Shown here: one piece after another, positions 47,279 through 54,955 of the stretch
How positions within the stretch are numbered: the stretch's first letter is position 1
Layout of the letters: the number at the start of each line of letters is the position of its first letter
Assembly (NCBI GenBank): GCA_019416285.1
Contig: DXXM01000005.1
Coordinates: 1 to 64,000, forward strand
Length of the DNA stretch: 64,000 nt
Source: Bacteroidales bacterium
GTDB lineage: Bacteria > Bacteroidota > Bacteroidia > Bacteroidales > Muribaculaceae
Reading direction: 5' to 3'
The notes under the pieces: generated by a model
Databases searched by the model: none
Told to the model about the DNA's origin: nothing
What the model saw: the letters and a program-made list of their open reading frames with translations, nothing else
Made by a program: the position numbers and the translations under genes

Positions 47279-48631
47279 ATGCTATACCGCAAGATTGAAA
47301 AGACTATTTATGAGCATTTTACAGGCGACAATGACAAAATCCTTGTCGTCACCGGCGCACGTCAGATTGGTAAGTCATATATAATCCGTCATGTGGCCAG
47401 GAAGATTTTCAAAAATGTCATTGAAATCAATCTGATTGAGGACTTCGAGGGTGAGCGTCTTTTTGAGAAAATCACTACAACCGAAGAGTTCTATCTGAAT
47501 CTGAGCATGATTGCGGGTCAGCGTATGGGCAACAGAAAAGACACTCTGATTTTTCTTGATGAAATCCAGCAATATCCACATCTCCTGACAATGTTGAAAT
47601 TTCTCCGTGAAGAGGGGAGATTCACTTATGCCGTGAGTGGTTCGCTTTTAGGTATAGCTCTCAAGGCCACAGTGTCGATTCCGCTCGGAAGCATTGACAT
47701 TGTGAGAATGTATCCGCTTGATTTCGAGGAATTCCTGATTGCCAACGGAGTCGGAGAAGAGGCGGTTGCCGACATGAGAAAGAGGTTTGAGGAAAAGAGG
47801 AGTCTTGACAGTGCCGCGCATGAGCGGATTATGGGGCTTTTCAAGCGTTATCTGCTTGTCGGGGGGTTGCCTGAGGCAGTCAATGTGTATCTTGAGACGA
47901 GAAACATGGTGAGAATCCGCGAAGTGCAGCGCGATATTCATGCGCTTTATGCGATTGATGCCTCAAAATATGACGAGGAGCACCGTCTGAAAATCCGACG
48001 CATCTATGAGATGATTCCATCAAACATGGAGAATAAGAAAAAGCGTCTTGTATATAAGGATATAGAAGGTAAAACCGGCAAGCGGGCCGGAGATTATATA
48101 GAGGAAATCGACTATCTTTCAGCATCTGGAATTACTCTTGAAATCAAGGCTGTCACGAATCCCTCATTTCCTCTGGTCGAGTCGGGACAGAAAAATCTGC
48201 TTAAATTTTATCTGAATGACGTGGGCATAATGACCGGGATACTTTACCGCAACAATATCCGTCCGGTGTTGGATGATGAATGTAGCATCAATCTCGGCGC
48301 TGTCTATGAATGTGTGGTGGCTATGGAACTTGCCGCACATAATCATGACCTTTATTATTACGATAACAAGGCCAAAGGAGAGGTGGACTATCTGATTGAT
48401 GACTTTGCCTCACTTGAAGCTGTCCCGCTTGAAATCAAATCAGGAAAAGACTATACGGTCCACAGCGCGCTCAATAAACTGATTGCTACTCCCGACTATC
48501 ATATCAATAAGGCTTACGTCTTTTCAAATGAAAGGGAGATAAAGATGAAAGGACAAATCACATATATGCCTGTCTACTATGTTATGTTTCTTGACGGAAA
48601 TGGTTCAGACAAGAGCGAGATTCTCATTTGA
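47279..48631 (+). CDS. AAA ATPase with DUF4143-type C-terminal domain
   Basis: A 450-residue cytosolic P-loop protein of the AAA_14/DUF4143 class. Walker A G-A-R-Q-I-G-K-S at residues 26-33; Walker B T-L-I-F-L-D-E-I-Q at 89-97; sensor-like Y-A-V-S-G-S-L-L near 117-124. The C-terminal third has a PD-(D/E)xK-like pattern: G-E-V-D-Y-L-I-D-D then P-L-E-I-K-S-G-K (about 368-392). Base composition is clearly lower in GC than the neighbours, suggesting horizontal transfer. Such ATPases are common, variable accessory genes in Bacteroidetes with no settled function. A 22-bp hairpin spans the stop codon. Confidence 0.88.
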   Translation: MLYRKIEKTIYEHFTGDNDKILVVTGARQIGKSYIIRHVARKIFKNVIEINLIEDFEGERLFEKITTTEEFYLNLSMIAGQRMGNRKDTLIFLDEIQQYPHLLTMLKFLREEGRFTYAVSGSLLGIALKATVSIPLGSIDIVRMYPLDFEEFLIANGVGEEAVADMRKRFEEKRSLDSAAHERIMGLFKRYLLVGGLPEAVNVYLETRNMVRIREVQRDIHALYAIDASKYDEEHRLKIRRIYEMIPSNMENKKKRLVYKDIEGKTGKRAGDYIEEIDYLSASGITLEIKAVTNPSFPLVESGQKNLLKFYLNDVGIMTGILYRNNIRPVLDDECSINLGAVYECVVAMELAAHNHDLYYYDNKAKGEVDYLIDDFASLEAVPLEIKSGKDYTVHSALNKLIATPDYHINKAYVFSNEREIKMKGQITYMPVYYVMFLDGNGSDKSEILI

Positions 48632-48650
48632 GAATCTCGCTCTTGTCTGA
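48605..48650. terminator. 22-bp perfect hairpin spanning the ATPase stop codon
   Basis: Arms 48605-48626 and 48629-48650 pair without mismatch around two bases; the TGA stop lies at 48629-48631 within the right arm and the left arm is coding. It ends exactly where the convergent protease gene ends (48651). Probable bidirectional terminator. Confidence 0.8.
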
Positions 48651-50351
48651 TTATCCTGTGATGTGGACTTTTTGGGTTTTGGTGGCGACGGTGACGATGT
48701 AGATGCCGGCGGGGAGGGTGATTGTGCGGGTGGTCCCGGAGTAGACCAGGGTGCCGGTGAGGTTGTAGACTCGGGCGGGAAGGTCTGTGCCGGAAATATT
48801 GATTGCCTGGGCGCCGGTAATGGTGATCTGCGGGTCGTCGGTGATGATGCCGGTGATGCCGCTGTCGCCTCCGGTACCTGCGCGGAAACGGATGAGGCCG
48901 TCTTCCTCACGGATTTCCGAGAGGGGGAAGCCGGGGTCGGCGCTGCTCCATGAGAGGAAGGCGGGATTGGTCTGCGATGTGAACTCGGTGATGCCTGCGG
49001 TGCCGGGGAAGGGATCGGTCGGTTGGGAATATTTCTGCGAGGAGGTGCGGGGGAGGGCTTCGATGATGTCCACACGCTGGTGTGCGGTGACATTGTTGAC
49101 AGTGTTGGACTGCCATATTCTCTCGTCGTAGTCAATGTGCCAGACCAGCATGCCGTGGCCGTCGAGATATGAGTCCCAGCCCTGTTTCTGACGGTTTTCG
49201 AGGATGAAAAACTCATTGTCGGAGTCGGTGGCGATGAGGTAGGCATGGTTGGAGGTGTCGAGCGGGCGGAGCAGGTAGTTCCCGGCCTCGGTGATGGACT
49301 GGGGTGTCATCCAGCCGAGCGACATGCGCTCGAAGGCAGAATAGACAGGAGGAGTGCGGGAGTCGTTGAGATAGCATCCTACGTCGAGCACGCTCCATTG
49401 GTCGGGGGTGACGGGTCCGGTCGGGCCTGTCGAATAGAGGTCGGGGAGACCGATTACGTGGGAAAATTCGTGGCAGAAAGCACCGAGGCCGTCGGGGTAG
49501 CCGGCTTTTATGAGTTCGTTGGAGCAGGCATAGTGCGAGAGGATTTTTCCATTGTAGACACGGGGTTCACCTCCGGCGCTCGCTATGTCCCAGGAGTGGG
49601 GCCAGACGGTGTTGAGGTCTTTGGCAAGGCCGCTTGACTCGCCGCAGCCGGCGTAGAAGAGATAAACGTTGTCGATGTAACCGTCGTTGTCGCAATCGTA
49701 GGGGGAGAAGTCAAAACCCTGGGAGGCGAGGATGTCGCAGGCGTCGATAATCATCTCATGGGCGCGGAGGTCAATGCCGTCCGTGCCGTTTTCTCCGTAA
49801 TATTTCTGCGTATTAGGTAGAGTCACGATGCCGCAGAGGTCAAATTGCGGAGTGAAGAGACCGGCGGAACAGGCAGTGAAATAGTCGAGAGCCGAACCGG
49901 TGGCGCCCCAGTCGGAAAAACAGGGAGTGTTCAGGAGTCCCCGGAAGTATGATTTGACATCGGGGATGGAGAATTTGACGTCGGAATAGTCGGCGAGGAT
50001 TACGAGGCTGCGGGGGGAGCCTGTGGAGGGGTAGTGAGAGGTGGTCATCGACTGCGGGGCGCGTGAGGGGGAGGCGACGCGCTTACGGAGACGTGCGGGC
50101 GCCATGGTCACAGCCTCGGCCTCGGCCGGGGATGCCGCCGGGCGCAGTTGACCGTTGTCCATGACAAGCGGACGGCCGTCGGCCGTCATGAAATAGTGGA
50201 AACTCTCGTCGCCCACGGCACGGTAGGTGATGACGGAACCGTCGGGGAGAGTGTCGGTGTGAAGCGTCGGGCGCGCCGGAGTGCCCCAGGAGTCAGCCAC
50301 TGCAAGAAAAGATATGAGCAAGGCTAAGAAATAAGAGCGTGATGAGTTCAT
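48651..50351 (-). CDS. Secreted M6-family metalloprotease with C-terminal sorting domain
   Basis: A 566-residue secreted zinc protease. Signal peptide at about 1-24. A short propeptide-like region (25-110) precedes the catalytic domain, which carries the zinc motif H-E-F-S-H-V-I-G-L-P-D at residues 294-304. A beta domain follows, and the last 75 residues (I-T-I-T-G-A-Q-A-I-N ... A-R-V-Y-N-L-T-G ... L-P-A-G-I-Y-I-V-T-V) match the T9SS-type sorting tail. Start at 50351 begins the signal peptide; an extension to 50402 crosses the promoter. Likely degrades proteins outside the cell or on the surface. Confidence 0.88.
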   Translation of the reverse strand: MNSSRSYFLALLISFLAVADSWGTPARPTLHTDTLPDGSVITYRAVGDESFHYFMTADGRPLVMDNGQLRPAASPAEAEAVTMAPARLRKRVASPSRAPQSMTTSHYPSTGSPRSLVILADYSDVKFSIPDVKSYFRGLLNTPCFSDWGATGSALDYFTACSAGLFTPQFDLCGIVTLPNTQKYYGENGTDGIDLRAHEMIIDACDILASQGFDFSPYDCDNDGYIDNVYLFYAGCGESSGLAKDLNTVWPHSWDIASAGGEPRVYNGKILSHYACSNELIKAGYPDGLGAFCHEFSHVIGLPDLYSTGPTGPVTPDQWSVLDVGCYLNDSRTPPVYSAFERMSLGWMTPQSITEAGNYLLRPLDTSNHAYLIATDSDNEFFILENRQKQGWDSYLDGHGMLVWHIDYDERIWQSNTVNNVTAHQRVDIIEALPRTSSQKYSQPTDPFPGTAGITEFTSQTNPAFLSWSSADPGFPLSEIREEDGLIRFRAGTGGDSGITGIITDDPQITITGAQAINISGTDLPARVYNLTGTLVYSGTTRTITLPAGIYIVTVATKTQKVHITG

Positions 50352-50399
50352 ATATAGAAATTTATAATGTAAAATTAGTGATTTTTCACTGAATATGGG

Positions 50400-50407
50400 C
50401 AAAAATA
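50400..50407 (-). promoter_or_regulatory. M6 protease promoter -7 box
   Basis: Minus-strand TATTTTTG, 48 bases before the ATG at 50351. Confidence 0.5.
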
Positions 50408-50418
50408 CTTTTTAAAAA

Positions 50419-50450
50419 TTTGGAACGACATGTTTTAAGGGGTAACTTTG
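50419..50450 (+). promoter_or_regulatory. GH43 promoter
   Basis: TTTG (50419-50422), 20 bases, TAACTTTG (50443-50450); both exact. The ATG lies 47 bases downstream. Confidence 0.8.
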
Positions 50451-50497
50451 CAGATAATGCCGTCTCTGACGAATATCTGACACTGATACCATAAAAG

Positions 50498-52162
50498 ATG
50501 AAAAAAATCATATTTCTTGCATGTGCGCTCGGAGCGGTGGCTCTGGGGGCGGTCTCCTGTTCCGAGGGAGAGGAGGAGCAGTTTGCAGTGTTCTCTGACT
50601 TCAATTACCGTGTGGTGATGGAAAACGGCGACGAGGTGGTCAGTCCGGACTGGGCGCCGATACTGCCGGGATGCTATCCCGACCCGTCGATTGTGCGGGT
50701 GGACGACGATTATTATCTCGTTAATTCCTCTTTCGTGTTCTATCCGGGTGTCCCGATATGGCACAGCACCGACCTGCGCGACTGGGAGAGGTTGGGCTAT
50801 GTGCTCAACCGCCGCGAGCAGCTTGCATTGCCCGACAGCATCCGTGTGTCGGGAGGCATCTATGCGCCCGACATTTCCTACAATCCCGCCAACGGGACAT
50901 TCTATATGATTACGACTCTTGTCGACAACGGGGGGACATTTTACGTCACCACCACCGACCCCAAGAGCGGCGAGTGGAGCGATCCGGTGTGGCTTCCGGA
51001 GGTGGGCGGCATCGACCCGTCGATACTTTTCGACACCGACGGGAAGGCCTACATAGTCAACAATGACGCTCCCGACGGCGAGCCTCTCTACAGCGGCCAC
51101 CGCGCCATCCGCATCCGCGATTTCGACTGGCAGACAGGCAAGGCGGGAGGTGAGGCGCAGGTGATTGTCGACGGCGGCGTGGACATCTCGCAGAAGCCCG
51201 TATGGATTGAGGGCCCGCATCTTTATCACATAGACGACAAGTATTTCCTGATGTGTGCCGAGGGTGGCACCGGCCCCGACCACCGCGAGGTCATCTTCGA
51301 ATCCGGCAGTCCGAAGGGGCCGTTCAAGCCATGCCGCATCAATCCGATACTGACCCAGCGCGGACTCGACCCGTCGCGGCGCGACCCGGTGACCTGCGCA
51401 GGCCATGCCGATCTCGTAGAAGATAAGGAAGGCAATTGGTGGGCGGTGTATCTCGGAGTCCGTCCCTACGGCCCCGAGGGTCACGACATTATGGGGCGCG
51501 AGACCTTCCTCCATCCCGTCAGCTGGCGCGGCGGACAGCCGGTGATAAGCGCTCCGGACGAGGTGCTGACCGGACGCCCGCAACGCGAGTATGAATCGGA
51601 ACTGTGGGCCGATGGCAAGCTGTCGCCATGCGCCTTCTTCATCCGCACTCCGCAGAGCGCCTTCTACGGAATCCAGGAGGACGGCACTCTCTCGCTCAAG
51701 GCTTCGGCCGTGGAGCTTGCCGACAGGAAGTCGCCCTCGGCAATCGGCATGTGGGCCACGGAAAGCGCTTTCGAGGTAAGCGTGACCCTCGACGAGTTCA
51801 CTCCGATTACCGGCACCGACATAGCCGGACTGCTGCTCTATCAGGACGATGAGTGCAATGTGGTGTTCGGAAAGACCGTCAATTCCTACGGCGACACGGT
51901 GGTGCGCGTCATAGCCCGCAGCAAGAACAGCTACCGCAAGGAATTCGAGGCTTCGCTCACCGACACGACAGCTCCGCTGCGGCTGAAAATCACTGCCGAC
52001 GGCAAGGGCGTCTACTCCTTCAGTTTCGCCGAGGCGGAGGCCGGCTGGCAGACGATGGAGGGGACGGTGGATGCGTCGCTCCTGAGCACCTCCACGGCCG
52101 GAAATTTCACCGGCACGATGGTGGGAGTCTATGCCTCGTCGTCGGAGGACGCTGAGAAATAA
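50498..52162 (+). CDS. GH43 glycoside hydrolase lipoprotein
   Basis: A 554-residue surface or periplasmic lipoprotein: lipobox G-A-V-S-C near residue 21. The five-bladed propeller of GH43 is marked by G-C-Y-P-D-P-S-I near residue 59 (general base Asp), V-G-G-I-D-P-S-I near 170 (pKa-modulating Asp) and W-I-E-G-P-H-L-Y near 235 (general acid Glu). Residues 365-550 form the C-terminal beta-sandwich typical of beta-xylosidase/arabinofuranosidase members. It removes xylose or arabinose from plant-type glycans, most likely. It has a strong promoter and is followed at 55 bp by the DUF1593 gene, forming a small glycan locus without SusCD. Confidence 0.9.
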   Translation: MKKIIFLACALGAVALGAVSCSEGEEEQFAVFSDFNYRVVMENGDEVVSPDWAPILPGCYPDPSIVRVDDDYYLVNSSFVFYPGVPIWHSTDLRDWERLGYVLNRREQLALPDSIRVSGGIYAPDISYNPANGTFYMITTLVDNGGTFYVTTTDPKSGEWSDPVWLPEVGGIDPSILFDTDGKAYIVNNDAPDGEPLYSGHRAIRIRDFDWQTGKAGGEAQVIVDGGVDISQKPVWIEGPHLYHIDDKYFLMCAEGGTGPDHREVIFESGSPKGPFKPCRINPILTQRGLDPSRRDPVTCAGHADLVEDKEGNWWAVYLGVRPYGPEGHDIMGRETFLHPVSWRGGQPVISAPDEVLTGRPQREYESELWADGKLSPCAFFIRTPQSAFYGIQEDGTLSLKASAVELADRKSPSAIGMWATESAFEVSVTLDEFTPITGTDIAGLLLYQDDECNVVFGKTVNSYGDTVVRVIARSKNSYRKEFEASLTDTTAPLRLKITADGKGVYSFSFAEAEAGWQTMEGTVDASLLSTSTAGNFTGTMVGVYASSSEDAEK

Positions 52163-52217
52163 TTCCCGCATTTCCGAAGTGTGCCCGAAAGAGCTCACGG
52201 CTCCACTCTGATGCAAC

Positions 52218-53534
52218 ATGAAAACAAACAGCAACAACATAATGAAAATAAATCTGAAATCTGTCACATCTCTGATTCTCTCCCTCATTGTAACACTCGC
52301 TTCCGCGGCTGCTGTCAGGCCGCAGGAACGTCACCGCATACTCGTCAGCTCCGACATCGGAGGCACTGATGCCGACGACAACCAGTCGATGGCACATCTG
52401 CTGATGTATAGCGACCTCTTCGACATCGAGGCGCTTGTCTCTACCCCGACATTCGGCGACGGCTCCAAGGCCGAGATACTGCGGATGATAGATGTCTATG
52501 AAAAAGACTATCCGCGTCTGGTGGCGCATGCCTCCGGGCTGCTCTCTCCCGACTCGCTCCGCTCGCTCTGCCGTCAGGGTGCCGACAGGAGGGCGCCGTA
52601 TTGCGGTTACAGCACGCCCACGGAGGGCTCGCAGGCCATCATCGAGGCCGCGCGCCGTCAGGACTCGCGTCCGCTCTACGTGCTCGTGTGGGGCGCGCTT
52701 GAGGATGTGGCCCAGGCGCTGCACGACGCCCCCGATATCAAGGACAAAATCCGTGTCTACTGGATCGGGGGCCCGAACAAAAAATGGGGCGCCAACGCCT
52801 ACGCCTATATCGCAGAGAATTTTCCTGACCTGTGGATGATTGAAAACAATGCCTCGTATCGCGGGTTTATCAGCGACAACAAGCGCGATGACCGCTTCAA
52901 CAGCCGCTATTACGATGAGGTAATCAAGGGAGCCGGGGCGCTCGGCGAGGATTTCAAGTCATACTACGACGGCAATGTCAAGATGGGCGACAGTCCCTCG
53001 CTCTTCTATGTGATGAACGGTGACCCATCGCGTCCCGACACCGAATCGTGGGGCGGACAGTTTCAGCGCATTTCCTACAGCCCGCGTAAGGTGTTCACCT
53101 ACATGACCACCGTTCAGGACACCGTGCCGGTCTATTCCATAGCCGAGTTCCGCTTCAAGGGTATAGCCGGAGTGGTGCCCGTCGGGGAGGTGGCTTTCAC
53201 CATGACAATCGACGGTCAGGAGTGGGACGGCGTATATCTCGGTGGCTGGGAATATGGTGTGAGATATGTGCCCAAGGCTCCCGGCACGCTTGACTACCGC
53301 CTTTCGGCTCCGCTGATTCCGGCGATGGACGGACTGAAGGGAAGCATAGTAGTATCCGGTCTGTGGCCCGGCAAGAAATTCAAGGAGAGCTATCCGCTCG
53401 GAAAGAACTGGTGGTCGGACCGCACTACACGCAGCCTCTTCCGCGGAAAGTGGCAGGGCGCCGCAACGACCGAAAAATGGCGCGAAGCCGTCCTTACCGA
53501 CTGGTCCAAGCGCTGGGGCTGGCTGAAAGAGTAG
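52218..53534 (+). CDS. DUF1593 secreted nucleoside-hydrolase-like protein
   Basis: A 438-residue secreted protein. Signal peptide near residues 10-34; starts at 52218 or, equally plausibly, 52242 (M-K-I-N-L-K-S). The N-terminal domain resembles the nucleoside-hydrolase fold seen in DUF1593: I-L-V-S-S-D-I-G-G-T-D-A-D-D-N-Q-S near residue 38, the D-x-x-x-D-x-D-D calcium-type motif, then P-T-F-G-D-G. The C-terminal 140 residues are a beta-sandwich accessory domain. Family members occur with hemicellulose enzymes; the substrate is not established. It follows the GH43 gene in the same direction. Confidence 0.82.
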   Translation: MKTNSNNIMKINLKSVTSLILSLIVTLASAAAVRPQERHRILVSSDIGGTDADDNQSMAHLLMYSDLFDIEALVSTPTFGDGSKAEILRMIDVYEKDYPRLVAHASGLLSPDSLRSLCRQGADRRAPYCGYSTPTEGSQAIIEAARRQDSRPLYVLVWGALEDVAQALHDAPDIKDKIRVYWIGGPNKKWGANAYAYIAENFPDLWMIENNASYRGFISDNKRDDRFNSRYYDEVIKGAGALGEDFKSYYDGNVKMGDSPSLFYVMNGDPSRPDTESWGGQFQRISYSPRKVFTYMTTVQDTVPVYSIAEFRFKGIAGVVPVGEVAFTMTIDGQEWDGVYLGGWEYGVRYVPKAPGTLDYRLSAPLIPAMDGLKGSIVVSGLWPGKKFKESYPLGKNWWSDRTTRSLFRGKWQGAATTEKWREAVLTDWSKRWGWLKE

Positions 53535-53563
53535 TATGTTTTTCAAAAATCATATTTTCGCAG

Positions 53564-53571
53564 TAATTTTG
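53564..53571 (+). promoter_or_regulatory. Carbonic anhydrase promoter -7 box
   Basis: TAATTTTG, with TTTC at 53541-53544 as a weak -33 box 19 bases upstream. The ATG at 53619 follows. Confidence 0.5.
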
Positions 53572-53618
53572 CATTGCAGTTATTATCAATGTAAATTGTC
53601 AATATAATTAATGTGGCT

Positions 53619-54158
53619 ATGATTGATGAGATTCTTAAATACAACCGTGAGTTTGTGGCTTCGGAGGGATATAAAAAGTTTGAGACTTCGAAATATCCCG
53701 ACAAGCGTATTGCGATAGTGACCTGTATGGATACGCGCCTGGTGGAGCTGCTTCCGGCGGCTCTCGGCATCAGAAACGGCGACGTGAAGATGATAAAGAA
53801 CGCCGGCGGAACCATCACGAATCCCTTTGACTCGACCATGCGCTCGCTGCTTGTGGCCGTGTATGAGCTCGGCGTGAACGAGGTCATGGTCATAGGCCAC
53901 ACCGGTTGCGGCGTGCAGGGAATGGACGCCGAGGAGATGCTTGACCTTATGCGCGGACGCGGTATCGACGAGGAACATATCTCGCTGATGCGTCACTGCG
54001 GCATAGAACTCAACAGCTGGCTCCACGGATTCACCGACACAGCCGACGCCGTGGCCGAGACCGTCGACCTTATCCGCAACCATCCGCTCATGGCCAAGGA
54101 TGTCCGCGTCGGGGGCTACATAATGGATTCCCGCACCGGACAGCTCGAGAGCCTGTAG
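53619..54158 (+). CDS. Beta-class carbonic anhydrase
   Basis: A 179-residue cytosolic enzyme that interconverts CO2 and bicarbonate. Zinc ligands are visible: C-M-D-T-R at residues 36-40 (Cys36; Asp38/Arg40 dyad) and H-T-G-C at 94-97 (His94, Cys97). N-A-G-G near residue 61 is also typical. The compact length fits the type II (plant-like minimal) beta class. I prefer ATG 53619 to the GTG two codons upstream. The next gene begins 15 bp after the stop. Confidence 0.93.
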   Translation: MIDEILKYNREFVASEGYKKFETSKYPDKRIAIVTCMDTRLVELLPAALGIRNGDVKMIKNAGGTITNPFDSTMRSLLVAVYELGVNEVMVIGHTGCGVQGMDAEEMLDLMRGRGIDEEHISLMRHCGIELNSWLHGFTDTADAVAETVDLIRNHPLMAKDVRVGGYIMDSRTGQLESL

Positions 54159-54173
54159 GAAAGAGAGGTGCTT

Positions 54174-54692
54174 ATGCGGACAATTCTCTCCTTCCTCCTC
54201 GTACTGCTTGGCTTCACGGCCTCGTATGCCCAGCGACTCAATGAGGGCATGCTCCAGGACAGCACGCGCATTATCTATGCCGACCTGACATCGGCGCTTA
54301 CTCCCAAGGGCACGCTGTTTCCAATCTCAATCGGCCTGGTGTATTATGGCGGTGCGTATGACCGCTATTTCATCAGGCTCTATTCGCGCTATCCCTTGTC
54401 GGACAAGGACACTCTGAAAATCGGGTTCGACGACGGCTGGTGGCTCACCTTCACCCCGACCGCGGCAAATGTCTATGAGGACCGTCTCGGACTTATCAAA
54501 AAGAAAAAGATTTACGATGTGTATTATCCGGTCGACCGGGAAACGCTCGATTATATAGAGGCCGTGAAGATAAACGGCATCAGTGTTGGCTCTGGAGAAA
54601 CGCGGCACACCAAGATGTGGAAAAAGAATCCCGTCGGGGAGTGGCTGAGGTCGAGCTACGGGAAAATCGAGAAGCGGAAGGCCGGGTGTTGA
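54174..54692 (+). CDS. Small secreted hypothetical protein
   Basis: A 172-residue secreted protein. Signal peptide at residues 1-20 (F-L-L-V-L-L-G-F-T-A-S-Y-A). The mature part is beta-rich with paired aromatic residues (S-I-G-L-V-Y-Y-G-G-A-Y-D-R-Y-F-I-R-L-Y-S-R-Y, I-G-F-D-D-G-W-W-L-T-F) and a basic C-terminus ending in Cys. A GTG two codons upstream is possible. It follows the carbonic anhydrase gene by 15 bp and may share its transcript. Not recognised. Confidence 0.65.
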   Translation: MRTILSFLLVLLGFTASYAQRLNEGMLQDSTRIIYADLTSALTPKGTLFPISIGLVYYGGAYDRYFIRLYSRYPLSDKDTLKIGFDDGWWLTFTPTAANVYEDRLGLIKKKKIYDVYYPVDRETLDYIEAVKINGISVGSGETRHTKMWKKNPVGEWLRSSYGKIEKRKAGC

Positions 54693-54886
54693 GGCCACAG
54701 GGCGCCGTAAAGAGGACAGGCGGCAGGAGAAGAGGGGCAAATGGGCCTTGTGCTGACGCAGGGGATATAGCTTTATGTTAAAAATTAGCTTAAAAATGTT
54801 AATATTTGAATTTTTTCGGGAAAAAGGCGCTTTTTATGAAAATAATCAGTAAATTAGCACACTAAAATCTATTTACCTATTCCCCT

Positions 54887-54937
54887 CGCTGCGTGAGACT
54901 GCTGCGGCAGTCTGCCAAAACACGTAGCGGGCATTTT
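54887..54937 (+). other. Two-stem structure in the DUF349 leader
   Basis: An inner hairpin AGACTGC / GCAGTCT with loop TGCG (54896-54913) sits inside an outer stem CGCTGCGTG / CACGTAGCG (54887-54895, 54921-54929, one mismatch). A T run (54933-54937) follows, so the structure can act as a terminator or attenuator before the DUF349 start at 54956. A TAAATTAG box (54850-54857, one mismatch) may be the promoter. Confidence 0.55.
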
Positions 54938-54955
54938 TCACCTTAAATAACTGTT

